Positions 7,954 to 16,918 of a DNA stretch of 42,782 nucleotides are shown in pieces. The position numbers were made by a program, and so were the translations under genes. The stretch lies in the NCBI GenBank assembly GCA_037478855.1, contig JBBFLY010000022.1, positions 1 through 42,782 of the forward strand, read 5' to 3'. This stretch comes from Rhabdothermincola sp037478855. Its GTDB lineage: Bacteria > Actinomycetota > Acidimicrobiia > Acidimicrobiales > Acidimicrobilacustridaceae. Each line of letters starts with the position of its first letter. Position 1 is the first letter of the stretch. The notes beneath the pieces were generated by a model. It worked only from the letters and a program-made list of their open reading frames with translations, searched no databases and had not been told where the DNA came from.

Positions 7954-8985
7954 ATGGAGGCCCCGGCGGTTGCCGACCTGCAGAGCCAGACGCCGGGCAA
8001 CCCGCTCGACGCGGCGTTCGACCGCCTCTGGGACCGGCTGGCTCGCCCCTTCGAGGTGGTCGGCACGGTGGCCGCCCTCGTCGGTCTCTCCCCCGCGACC
8101 GTGGCACAGCTGGTCGGAGTGATGGTGGCCACCTCCCCGGAAGCCGAGCAGCTGCTCGATGAGTTCCCGACGATTGTCCGATCCCTCGCCACCTCCATCC
8201 ACACCAACGCCGAGCGCTGCATCGGCCAGCTACGAGGTCCCGTGCTGTGGAGCGAGACGATGGCCGCGCGGGCCTCGAGCTTCGGCGATCCGGACCTGTT
8301 CGTCTGCTCCGCGCCGGCCCGGGCCTACGACATCGACGAGAACCAGGTGCTCGTGGCCGCGCTGGTGCAGCTCCGAGAGGCCGCGAGATACGCGGCTGAG
8401 GTGGCCGGCGACCGTGGTGCCGACGACCCCCTCGTCCGTGCGGCCCGACGCAACGGTCAGGACGCCGGCCGGTTCCTTGATCACCCGTCGCTCCAGCGAG
8501 TGAGCCGTCGTCGTCCAAACGCCCGAGCCCTGAAGCGCACCCGCTCCGGCAAGCATCGCAAGACCTACGGCCCCGCGCTCGCCATGCTTGACCGGGCCAT
8601 GAACCCTCTCGATCGTGACGACGTGCGGGTCTGGTGCGACGAGCGAACCCGCGCCCAGCACTACCTGCTGATGGGGATCGTCGACCGCTTGGAGAGCCGG
8701 GGAGGACGGCTCCCCGACTTCCGCGCCGAGCGTGGGGTGCTGTACGCCGGTCCCGTGCAGTACTACCACCCCCGCATCCTCGGCGACAGCACGCAGCTCT
8801 CGGGCATCGTCGTGGGCCAGCTCCTCGTCGACGTCCCGACCCGGCTGCACGATCCCGATCGCGAGCGTGCGGAGGCGCAGCTGCGAGCACGCGCCGGCGG
8901 TCGGAGGTCGATGGTCGTCATGGAGGAAGAAGACATCGACCGCGCCATCGAGCTCGCCATCGCGCTCGCTCGCCAGTCGCGCTGA
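7954..8985 (+). CDS. McrC/DUF2357-like helical protein, no visible nuclease domain
   Basis: 343 residues, mostly helical. Residues about 90-140 (IGQLRGPVLWSETM, then PARAYDIDENQVLVAALVQ) resemble the helical stretch of McrC/DUF2357-type proteins, where a G-x-I-x-W element is followed by S-Y-D-T-P-E-N-R and a long helix. In those proteins a PD-(D/E)XK nuclease normally follows; here the C-terminal half (205-343) has no D...ExK pattern that I can find. A basic stretch (RRRPNARALKRTRSGKHRK, about 183-202) could bind nucleic acid. It sits directly behind an McrB-like NTPase, as McrC does. The family assignment is by pattern only and could be wrong; the operon link is solid. Confidence 0.5.
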   Translation: MEAPAVADLQSQTPGNPLDAAFDRLWDRLARPFEVVGTVAALVGLSPATVAQLVGVMVATSPEAEQLLDEFPTIVRSLATSIHTNAERCIGQLRGPVLWSETMAARASSFGDPDLFVCSAPARAYDIDENQVLVAALVQLREAARYAAEVAGDRGADDPLVRAARRNGQDAGRFLDHPSLQRVSRRRPNARALKRTRSGKHRKTYGPALAMLDRAMNPLDRDDVRVWCDERTRAQHYLLMGIVDRLESRGGRLPDFRAERGVLYAGPVQYYHPRILGDSTQLSGIVVGQLLVDVPTRLHDPDRERAEAQLRARAGGRRSMVVMEEEDIDRAIELAIALARQSR

Positions 8986-9023
8986 GCACCGACTGGGGCC
9001 TGCGAGCCACGTTCGAGGATCGA

Positions 9024-9041
9024 CGAGCCCGAGACGGCTCG
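9024..9041. terminator. Possible weak hairpin between convergent genes
   Basis: CGAGCC and GGCTCG form a 6-bp stem with a 6-base loop in the 125-base gap between the end of the McrB-like operon (+) and the zinc-ribbon gene (-). There is no T-tract on either strand, so this is only a weak terminator candidate. Confidence 0.25.
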
Positions 9042-9110
9042 GACCCTCGTGGCGTTCAGGCGGGGAGGCGGAGCAGACGAGAGGTCAGGCCGCCGCGACG
9101 ATCACGCCGG

Positions 9111-9314
9111 CTAGTCGTCGCTGGTGTCGTCGTTGAGCCAGTCGTCGCTGGTGTCGTCGTTGAGACACCACGACTTGTGGTCGTGTCCCGGTTCGGCGCC
9201 GCACTCGGGACATGGCTCGGCATCGCGTGCGTCGAGGAGCGCCTCAAGGTCGCCTTCTGTGCTGCGTTTCATTGCTCGGGCTTCTTCGAAGCGCCGATGA
9301 CGCCCCTTCTTCAC
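9111..9314 (-). CDS. Mini zinc-ribbon protein with duplicated acidic tail
   Basis: 67 residues. A basic N-terminus (VKKGRHRRFEEARAMKR) is followed by CPECG at 35-39, H44, H46 and C50, enough ligands for one zinc. The C-terminus is two copies of LNDDTSDD separated by W, encoded by a 27-bp tandem repeat at 9113-9164. GTG 9314 is chosen because GGGAG lies 8 bases upstream; another GTG at 9347 would add 11 residues. I know of no function for this protein. The opposite charges of head and tail suggest a binding adaptor; that is inference. Confidence 0.65.
   Translation of the reverse strand: MKKGRHRRFEEARAMKRSTEGDLEALLDARDAEPCPECGAEPGHDHKSWCLNDDTSDDWLNDDTSDD
9113..9164. repeat. 27-bp tandem repeat, two copies
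   Basis: Two identical 25-base copies (9113-9137 and 9140-9164) lie at a 27-base period, exactly nine codons, and encode the duplicated LNDDTSDD tail of the minus-strand mini zinc-ribbon gene. Since the repeat ends at the stop codon, slippage would change tail length without a frameshift. Confidence 0.9.
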
Positions 9315-9457
9315 GGGCCAAACTCCCGATCGGCTGCGGAAAGTCACCGCAGTCTATCGCCGTCGACGGGGTAGCTGACGAACCCCACGACTTCCTGGCG
9401 ATCTCGTTCCCTTCCGATAACCCTCATGTCACCCCGCCCGCCACCATCCGCTCCCCC

Positions 9458-9463
9458 TAGGAT
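9458..9463 (+). promoter_or_regulatory. -10 box for the GH13 gene (leaderless start)
   Basis: TAGGAT ends 6 bases before the GTG at 9470, the spacing expected for transcription to begin at the start codon. No ribosome binding site precedes the GTG. No -35 match. Confidence 0.5.
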
Positions 9464-9469
9464 CGTGGG

Positions 9470-11020
<1,551 letters not shown>

Positions 11021-11030
11021 CCTTCCTCTC

Positions 11031-11852
11031 ATGCCACCGCCGCTCGTCCTCACACTCCTCGGCCTCGTGACCGCCGCGATCGGGACGCTCGGCGGGATCG
11101 GCGGTGCCCTCATCCTCGTACCGGTTCTCGTGCTGCTGGGCGTGGAGCCACAGGTGGCGGCACCTCTCGGCCTGCTCACCGTGGCGGCCGGCTCCCTCGC
11201 GGCCGCGCCCGGCCAGCTCTCCGAAGGCATAGTCCACCATCGACTCGGCATCACACTCGAGCTCGCCGCGAGCGCCGGTGCCATCGGCGGTGCGGCGGTC
11301 GCCGACTCCCTCTCAGCGGGTGTGCTGGCACGACTCTTGGCGATCGTGGCGATCGTCGCTGGGCTCGCAGGTGCCCGTCGGCGGCCGCTGCGCAACCCTC
11401 CCCAGGCTGCGTTCGCCTTCGAGGTGCCCGGCGAGTGGCCGGGCACCCTCGGCGGCAGCTACCGGTTGGGTGATGGAGTCGTGCCGTACACCGCCACCCG
11501 GGTGCCAGCCGGGCTGGCGGGGATGCTGGGGGCCGGCTTCATCGCAGGGATCGCTGGTGTCGGAGGAGGGTTCATCAAGACCCCGGTGATGAGCGACCTC
11601 ATGCGGGTCCCGGTGAAGGTCGCGGCCGCGACAAGCACCTTCACCGTGGGGATCACCTCAGCATCCGCGCTGATCGTGGTCACTGGTCAGGGTCGGCTCG
11701 ACTTCAGGGCGGGGGCAGCGGTGGTGGCCGGTGGGCTGGCCGGAGGGCTCATCGGAAGCGCCATCCAACGACGCCTGCACCCCCAGCACGTGCGGGCCGC
11801 TGTGGCGGCGGTGCTCATCGTGATCGGCGTCGTCCTGCTGGTGCGTGGATGA
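11031..11852 (+). CDS. TauE/SafE-family membrane exporter
   Basis: 273 residues, about eight hydrophobic segments, with two related glycine-rich repeats: GTLGGIGGALILVPVL near residue 17 and AGVGGGFIKTPVM near residue 178. This internal duplication marks the TauE/SafE family, whose members move sulfite, sulfoacetate or other organic anions across the inner membrane. The actual substrate is unknown. It starts 10 bases after the GH13 stop without a clear ribosome binding site, so translation may be coupled. The DUF1634 gene overlaps its end by four bases (ATGA), a pairing often seen for this family. Confidence 0.85.
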   Translation: MPPPLVLTLLGLVTAAIGTLGGIGGALILVPVLVLLGVEPQVAAPLGLLTVAAGSLAAAPGQLSEGIVHHRLGITLELAASAGAIGGAAVADSLSAGVLARLLAIVAIVAGLAGARRRPLRNPPQAAFAFEVPGEWPGTLGGSYRLGDGVVPYTATRVPAGLAGMLGAGFIAGIAGVGGGFIKTPVMSDLMRVPVKVAAATSTFTVGITSASALIVVTGQGRLDFRAGAAVVAGGLAGGLIGSAIQRRLHPQHVRAAVAAVLIVIGVVLLVRG

Positions 11853-12145
11853 GCGTCCCGATCGGCCCGCCGCCTGATCCCCGCGCCGGTCGCCAGCGAG
11901 CGCTCGTGGCCATGCTCCGCGTGTCGGTGGCGCTGGTCGCGATCCTCGCGGTCGGGGGGCTGCTGCTACCCGAGGCGCAGGCTCGACCGGTGGGAACGGC
12001 GATGGTGGTCACCCTCGTGGCCGTCCCCGTGGTGCGGGTCGGCTGGCTGGTGATCCGCTGGCTGCGGCGGGGCGACCTCCGGTTCGCGCTGTGCGGCGTG
12101 GGTCTGCTCGTGCTCATGGCCGGCGCCCTGCTCGTCTCCCACTGA
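11849..12145 (+). CDS. DUF1634-like small membrane protein
   Basis: 98 residues with three predicted membrane helices (about 20-41, 48-70 and 79-97). It overlaps the TauE/SafE gene by ATGA, so the two are translated together. DUF1634 proteins typically accompany TauE/SafE exporters and are thought to be partner subunits; the biochemical role is not known. The assignment rests on size, topology and context. Confidence 0.7.
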   Translation: MSVPIGPPPDPRAGRQRALVAMLRVSVALVAILAVGGLLLPEAQARPVGTAMVVTLVAVPVVRVGWLVIRWLRRGDLRFALCGVGLLVLMAGALLVSH

Positions 12146-12250
12146 CCCGTCCCCGATGCACACATCCGCCTGAGGCCCGCTGGGGGCGACCGGGGTCGTC
12201 AGGTCGGCCGCACCAACCAGACCACCCCGGCCGGTCCGCCCCCACCCCTG

Positions 12251-12265
12251 CCGGAGCGCCTCCGG
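12251..12265. terminator. Hairpin between convergent DUF1634 and rnd genes
   Basis: CCGGAG-CGC-CTCCGG gives a compact 6-bp GC stem with a 3-base loop in the 125-base gap where two convergent transcription units end. Neither strand has a following T-tract, as is common in actinobacterial terminators. A second imperfect stem (GGTCAC/GTGACC, about 12274-12291) covers the rnd stop region. Confidence 0.35.
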
Positions 12266-12270
12266 TGCGG

Positions 12271-13455
12271 TCAGGTCACCGGGCGGTGTGACCGCTCCTC
12301 GAGGACGAGCCCACCTGCACCGTCGAAGGCCACCGACGCCTCACCCTGCACCAGGGAACGGATCGGTTCCCCCACCAGCGTCGCGCGCCAGCCGCTGCCG
12401 AGACGGGCGTCTTCGTCGCCCCGCAGGAAGGCTTCGATGTCCGCTCGGGTCGCCAGCAGCGCCGTGTCGATCTCGAGCGTCCGTGCCAGCTGACTGATCC
12501 AGGCCGAGGCTAGGGTCACCGCTGGGCGCAGGTCGCGGTCGAGCTGCCGGTCGGATCGACCGGCTGGCGCGCTGAGCGGTCGACGCCGCGCCTCCTCGAT
12601 CACCTCGAGCAGCCTGCGAGCCCGACCGCCACCGAGGTGTCGGTCGTCGAGACCACGGATCCCGAACAACCCCTGGGTGTCGCGAGGCGGACGCTGTGCG
12701 ATCGCCACAACGGCCAGATCAGGCATGACGTAGCGGCACGGGACGTCGAGCTCCGCGGCTTCGATCTCACGCCACTCGGCAACCGCCTGCGCGATCTCGC
12801 GAGCTCGACCGGTGAGCTGGCGCGCCTCTCTGATCCGACGCCAGGCGAGCGACGGGTCCCTCACGCCACGGGCCCTCACCCGAACCTCCTCACACTCATC
12901 GAGCACCCACTGGAGCCGCCCACGCGCTTCGAGCTGCCCGACCAGGTGGTCGTGGACCTCCAACAGGTGCGCCACGTCGGCCGCCGCGTAGTCGAGTTGG
13001 GTCTGACGGAGCGGCCTGGCCAGCCAGTCCGAGAGCCGGTCGGCCTTCGGTACCTCGATACCGAGCAGCTGATGACAGGTCGCGGCGAGCGACGGCGAGC
13101 TCATCCCCACGAAACCGGCTGCGATCTGGGTGTCGAACAGCCTCGACGGGACGGTGCCGCAGGCCAGCTCGAGAACCTCGAGATCCTGGTCCGACGCGTG
13201 GAGCACCGCCGTGCCCGGCCCGTCGAGCACCTCCCGCAGCGGCGTGACGTCGACAGCCAGCGGATCGACGAGCGCCAAGCCGTCCCGCCAGGCCAGCTGG
13301 AGCAGCGCGAGCTTCGGGCGGTAGGTGCGCTCCCGGTGGAACTCCGTGTCGAGCGCATATCTCGGCTCGGCCCGCAGCTGCTCGACGACCTCGGCGAAGG
13401 CCGCGTCCGAATCGACGAGGCGGTGAGGGGACCTCGAGACGGCCGCGTGGCTCAT
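12271..13455 (-). CDS. rnd: Ribonuclease D (DEDD exonuclease with HRDC domain)
   Basis: 3'-5' exoribonuclease of the RNase D type, taking part in tRNA 3'-end maturation and stable RNA turnover. 394 residues. Exo I has D36 and E38 in ALDTEFHRE, Exo II is HASDQDLEVL near residue 92, and Exo III is YAAADVAHL near residue 160; an HRDC domain follows (about 215-290), then a C-terminal part. The DEDDy set appears complete. The ATG at 13455 overlaps the rhodanese stop by four bases, so it is the last gene of a five-gene minus-strand operon. Substrates in actinobacteria are less studied than in enteric bacteria. Confidence 0.93.
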   Translation of the reverse strand: MSHAAVSRSPHRLVDSDAAFAEVVEQLRAEPRYALDTEFHRERTYRPKLALLQLAWRDGLALVDPLAVDVTPLREVLDGPGTAVLHASDQDLEVLELACGTVPSRLFDTQIAAGFVGMSSPSLAATCHQLLGIEVPKADRLSDWLARPLRQTQLDYAAADVAHLLEVHDHLVGQLEARGRLQWVLDECEEVRVRARGVRDPSLAWRRIREARQLTGRAREIAQAVAEWREIEAAELDVPCRYVMPDLAVVAIAQRPPRDTQGLFGIRGLDDRHLGGGRARRLLEVIEEARRRPLSAPAGRSDRQLDRDLRPAVTLASAWISQLARTLEIDTALLATRADIEAFLRGDEDARLGSGWRATLVGEPIRSLVQGEASVAFDGAGGLVLEERSHRPVT

Positions 13456-13775
13456 CCAGGCTCGGGACCCACGACGGTCGTCTTGCCCGCCTCGACCCAG
13501 GCGATCGTCCCGCCGATCACGTTGATCGCATCCACTCCCTGGCGACGCAGGAACTCCGCGGCGCGGCGGCTGCGCCCACCCGACGCGCAGATGACCAGCA
13601 CCGACCGGTCAGTGGGCAGCTCGTCGACCCGATCCGGGAGGTTGGCCAGCGGGATCAGCACCGCGCCGGGGACGTGAGCTTCGACGTACTCGTGGTACTC
13701 ACGCACGTCGATGACCGGGGCGCCACCGGTGCAGCACCGCTCCAGCTCGTGAACGTCGATCTCGGGGATGTCCAC
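13452..13775 (-). CDS. Single-domain rhodanese (sulfurtransferase)
   Basis: 107 residues, one rhodanese domain. It keeps VIDVREYHEY near 21-30 and the active-site loop CASGGRS with catalytic C63; a six-residue loop of this kind usually handles sulfur rather than phosphate. Two further cysteines (C14, C15) sit near the N-terminus. The start is GTG 13775 with GAGGAG 5 bases upstream. It lies 15 bases after mobA and overlaps rnd by four bases. The mobA neighbour suggests sulfur delivery to molybdenum cofactor, but no other moco gene is in the window, so this is only a possibility. Confidence 0.9.
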   Translation of the reverse strand: MDIPEIDVHELERCCTGGAPVIDVREYHEYVEAHVPGAVLIPLANLPDRVDELPTDRSVLVICASGGRSRRAAEFLRRQGVDAINVIGGTIAWVEAGKTTVVGPEPG

Positions 13776-13790
13776 CTGGTCTCCTCACAC

Positions 13791-14393
13791 TCAGGGATCG
13801 ACGGAAGCGTACCGGCGCAGCTGCGCCGGCTCGTCGACATCGTCGAAGACCCCGGCGGCGGTCGCGACCTCGGTCACCTCCAACGATCGCAGCGCACCGT
13901 GGAGCGATCGGATGCCCGACTCGAACGCGGCGCTGAGCTTCCGCAGCGCAACCCGCCGGTACGCACCCGCGGCGAGCTGTCGCCGACCAGCTGCGATGGG
14001 CACGGCCACCTCGGCGCCGGTCCGCCGCAACGCCCGGAGCAGTGCGACCACCGCCACAGCATCAACCGCCGGCAGGTCGCACGCGAGCACGACGACCACC
14101 GAGTCGGTCGCGGCCTCGAGCGCCGTCACCACCGCTCCCAACGGACCCTCCCCCGGATGGCGGTCGGCCACCGTCTCGAACCCCAGGCCCCGCAGCTCCT
14201 CGACCCGCGCTCCTCCGACGGCGAGCACCCGGCGAGCGCCCGCCTCGAGCAACGCCCGTTGCGGATACGTGCACAGCGGTGCGCCCCTCACGACGACGAA
14301 CGCCTTGTCGGCCCCCATCCGGCGCGACGCCCCACCGGTGAGGACGGCACCGGTGAACGGCTCGGGTGCGACACCACCTCGACGTGCACTCAT
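13791..14393 (-). CDS. mobA: MobA, molybdenum cofactor guanylyltransferase
   Basis: Transfers GMP from GTP to molybdopterin, giving the MGD form of the cofactor used by DMSO-reductase-family enzymes. 200 residues. The nucleotide-binding start LTGGASRRMGADKA (about 18-31) and the metal-binding LACDLPAVD (about 103-111) are typical. It overlaps the GT87 gene by four bases (ATGA) and precedes the rhodanese by 15 bases. Its place between a glycosyltransferase and RNase D is unusual for a cofactor gene. Related nucleotidyltransferases (MocA, CofC) share the fold; the arginine-rich GGASRRMG loop favours MobA. Confidence 0.85.
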   Translation of the reverse strand: MSARRGGVAPEPFTGAVLTGGASRRMGADKAFVVVRGAPLCTYPQRALLEAGARRVLAVGGARVEELRGLGFETVADRHPGEGPLGAVVTALEAATDSVVVVLACDLPAVDAVAVVALLRALRRTGAEVAVPIAAGRRQLAAGAYRRVALRKLSAAFESGIRSLHGALRSLEVTEVATAAGVFDDVDEPAQLRRYASVDP

Positions 14394-15640
14394 GACGCCA
14401 CCCGGACCGGCTCGCGCTCGGGCCCCGACGCGCCCACGACGTCGTCGCCGCTGACCGGTCGGTACCCGAGCACGAGCAGCACGGTGAGCAGCGTCAACCC
14501 GTTGTGCAGCAGCACACCCATGACCCGCAGCAGATGGCTGTCATCGTCGAGCAGCGCCCACCCCCACCAGCCGACCGGCAGCAGCAGCACGACGGTGGCG
14601 AGGGCGGCCCAGGCATCCCGCACCCGATCCTGGCCGGTCGCGACCATCGCGCCGAGCATGGGGATCAACCACACGAAGTGGTGGAGCCAGGAGATCGGGG
14701 AGATCAGCAGACCGACCGCCGCGGTGACGGCGACGCCACCCAGCTCGTCGCCGACCCGGTACGCGGCGCGGGCTCGGCGGAAGCCGACCACGAGGATCGC
14801 CAGTGCCACCGCCAGCCAGGCCGCCCCCGTCCACGGGCTCGGCACGAGCCGGGTGATCGTCCCGAGCAGCGACTGGTTCGACGTGTACGCGACCGAGCCG
14901 GTGACCCGCTCCCCCTGGAAGATCCTGTTCGTCCAGTAGTCGACCGAGGCGGCCGGCAGGAGGACGAGCGCGGAGGCCGTGCAGACCAGGAAGCTCGCCA
15001 CGGCGTTGCGTGCCGCTCGGGTTCTCCCGGTGACCACCAGGTAGACGACGAACACCGCCGGGGTCAGCTTGAGCGCAGCGGCAACGCCGATCAGGGCGCC
15101 CTGCGGCCAGCGTCGCCGCGTGGCGCACAGATCGAGCAGACAGAGGAGCGCGAGGAAGACGTTGACCTGCCCCATGGCGACGTGCTCGGCGAAGGGCCGG
15201 GTCAGGATCGCGAGCAGGCAGACGGCTCCGAACAGCAGCGGGCGGAGCTCGGATCGGACCCGGTCGATGGCCCGCCGGAACGACAGCCAGACCACACCAA
15301 CCAGCGCCGCGACCGACGCGAGCGTCCAGAGGAACTGTCCCCACCACTGGAGCAGCGGTGCGGTGATCACCGCTGCCAGCGCGGCGAACGGCGGGTAGGT
15401 GAACACGAGCTCGCCGCCACCGGACGAGTAGGTGAACCGTCCTGCGAGCACGTCCCGGCCCGCCCGCTTGTAGACGTCGAGGTCGATGAGCGGATGGACC
15501 GGCTGTTCCACGACGTAGCGCCACGCGACGATGACACCCGCGCCGACGATCATGGCCGCGCCAGCGGCGAGGGCGAGCCACCTGACCACGGTGCCCGACG
15601 TCCGCTCGCTCTGCCCGGTGGGACCGGCCACCCGCGCCAC
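14390..15640 (-). CDS. GT87 polyprenol-phosphate-dependent mannosyltransferase-like membrane protein
   Basis: 416 residues with about ten to eleven membrane helices. The segment after helix 1 (HPLIDLDVYKRAGRDVL) carries the acidic pair typical of GT-C enzymes, and FTYPPFAALA and MGQVNVFLALL are characteristic of the DUF2029/GT87 family, which includes mycobacterial alpha-1,2- and 1,6-mannosyltransferases for lipoglycans. It probably uses a polyprenol-linked sugar on the outer face of the membrane; the acceptor is unknown. GTG 15640 starts 2 bases after the DUF3151 stop and is preferred over an in-frame start at 15667 that would overlap more. The 3' end overlaps mobA by four bases. Confidence 0.82.
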   Translation of the reverse strand: MARVAGPTGQSERTSGTVVRWLALAAGAAMIVGAGVIVAWRYVVEQPVHPLIDLDVYKRAGRDVLAGRFTYSSGGGELVFTYPPFAALAAVITAPLLQWWGQFLWTLASVAALVGVVWLSFRRAIDRVRSELRPLLFGAVCLLAILTRPFAEHVAMGQVNVFLALLCLLDLCATRRRWPQGALIGVAAALKLTPAVFVVYLVVTGRTRAARNAVASFLVCTASALVLLPAASVDYWTNRIFQGERVTGSVAYTSNQSLLGTITRLVPSPWTGAAWLAVALAILVVGFRRARAAYRVGDELGGVAVTAAVGLLISPISWLHHFVWLIPMLGAMVATGQDRVRDAWAALATVVLLLPVGWWGWALLDDDSHLLRVMGVLLHNGLTLLTVLLVLGYRPVSGDDVVGASGPEREPVRVAS

Positions 15641-15642
15641 GC

Positions 15643-16089
15643 TCAGTCGAGCTCCGGGGGCGGCCAATCGGGGTCGAGCTGACGAAGGAAGAGGGCGCAG
15701 CGCTCCTCTTCGTCAGTCTCACCGATCGTCCCCGCGGCGCTCCGCAGGCCGTCGAGCGCCCGAAGGAATCCCCTGTTGGTCGAGTGCGCCCACCGCACGT
15801 ACCCCGAGCCGCGCCAGCCGCTCGCCCGCAGGGCGTCGAGCCCACGGTGGTACCCGACCCGGAAGTACGCGTAGCGCTCGACATCGTCGCGTCCCCGACG
15901 GCCCAGCTGGGCCCAGGCATCGAGGTAGCGCGGGTGTCGGGCCACCACTTCTGCGATGGCGTCGCGCTGGTGCTCCGGCGGTTCGCGCAGCGCCCGGGCG
16001 AGCGCCTCGACAGCTTCGGGGGGAGGAGCCGGGAGAATCGTCTCCGGCGGCCCGGTGGGGCTCAGGTTCACGGGGCTCCGGTCGGACAT
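15643..16089 (-). CDS. DUF3151 family protein
   Basis: 148 residues. The central part (AYFRVGYHRGLDALRASGW near 77-95, then NRGFLRALDGL and GETDEEERC) is the well-conserved core of DUF3151, a family found in actinobacteria and of unknown function. The ATG at 16089 is chosen because TACGTT lies 7 bases upstream (leaderless start) and the family N-terminus fits. It heads a run DUF3151 - GT87 - mobA - rhodanese - rnd with gaps or overlaps of -4 to +15 bases. Cytoplasmic, no membrane segment. Confidence 0.85.
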   Translation of the reverse strand: MSDRSPVNLSPTGPPETILPAPPPEAVEALARALREPPEHQRDAIAEVVARHPRYLDAWAQLGRRGRDDVERYAYFRVGYHRGLDALRASGWRGSGYVRWAHSTNRGFLRALDGLRSAAGTIGETDEEERCALFLRQLDPDWPPPELD

Positions 16090-16096
16090 GACCGTC

Positions 16097-16102
16097 AACG
16101 TA
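16097..16102 (-). promoter_or_regulatory. -10 box for the DUF3151-rnd operon (leaderless start)
   Basis: On the minus strand TACGTT ends 7 bases before the ATG at 16089, so transcription should begin at the start codon of the first gene of the five-gene operon. No -35 match was found. Confidence 0.5.
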
Positions 16103-16120
16103 GACGACGACGCGAGCCGG

Positions 16121-16918
16121 TCAGTGGCCCAGTTCGGCCCGCTCGACGGCTCGCCGAACGAAGGCCGCGAACCCATCCGGATGGGTCGTGTGGGCGTCAT
16201 GGCCGGCGCCGGCGATCCTGATCAGCTCCGCGCCGGGGATGGCAGCCGCCAGGGTCTGCGCGGCGCGCCGGTGGCGCTCCGCCGTGGCGGTGCCGTATCC
16301 CACCACCACCGGGCAGACGATCGCCGCCGGGTCGCAAGCGGGACCGTCGCGCACGGAACGCAGGTCCGCGAGCAGCGCGGGACCCTCCGCACGCCGCTGC
16401 TGCTGGGTCGCCGGAGGGAGTCGTTCCCAGCGATCGTCGCCCACGATGCGGCGCATGAAGCGCTCCGCGGCCACCGAGGCGGCCTCCGGTCCAGCGACCG
16501 CGAGCGGGTCGTCACCGACCGCGGGCCTCGGCCACCACGGCATCCAGGGCATCGGAGCCTCGAACGCGGCCACGGCCCGCACGAGATCGGGCCGGCGTGC
16601 GGCGAGTGCCAGGGCGATCACGCCGCCGAGACTGTGGCCGACGAGGACTGCTGGTGTCCCGTCGAGCACGAGGAGCAGATCTGCGACGAGGCTGTCCAGG
16701 TCGGAAGCCTCTCCAGCCTCCCGTGAACGCGCGTACCCCCGCCGGTCGTAGCGCACCACCTCGAGGTCGGGTAGACGGCGGACCACCTTGAGGAACGCCG
16801 CAGCCCGATCGAGCGTGCCGTGCACGAAGACGACCCGGGCCCCGCTCCCGATCTCGACCCTGGGGCGGTGGTGGTAGACGGCGAGATCGATCTGTGCCTG
16901 CGGGCCGCCCACGCTCAC
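16121..16918 (-). CDS. Alpha/beta hydrolase
   Basis: 265 residues. It has the oxyanion-hole motif FVHGTLDR near 31-38, the nucleophile elbow GHSLGG with S96, and the likely catalytic histidine in GAGHDAHTTHP near the C-terminus. The family includes esterases, lipases, haloperoxidases and epoxide hydrolases; nothing in the sequence picks the substrate. It starts with GTG at 16918, overlapping the pyruvate kinase stop by four bases (GTGA), so the two are translationally coupled. The downstream gap to DUF3151 is 31 bases and contains that gene's own promoter. Confidence 0.85.
   Translation of the reverse strand: MSVGGPQAQIDLAVYHHRPRVEIGSGARVVFVHGTLDRAAAFLKVVRRLPDLEVVRYDRRGYARSREAGEASDLDSLVADLLLVLDGTPAVLVGHSLGGVIALALAARRPDLVRAVAAFEAPMPWMPWWPRPAVGDDPLAVAGPEAASVAAERFMRRIVGDDRWERLPPATQQQRRAEGPALLADLRSVRDGPACDPAAIVCPVVVGYGTATAERHRRAAQTLAAAIPGAELIRIAGAGHDAHTTHPDGFAAFVRRAVERAELGH

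Noticed and set aside
6268..8985. A standard McrBC restriction system
   Set aside because: No DNA-recognition domain on the motor and no nuclease motif on the partner; the first gene is not part of any McrBC system I know.
9113..9164. Start of a CRISPR or satellite array
   Set aside because: Only two copies, with a period of exactly nine codons inside a coding region.
12637..13677. Long plus-strand open frame opposite rnd and the rhodanese gene
   Set aside because: GC-rich antisense noise; the minus-strand products match known families residue by residue.
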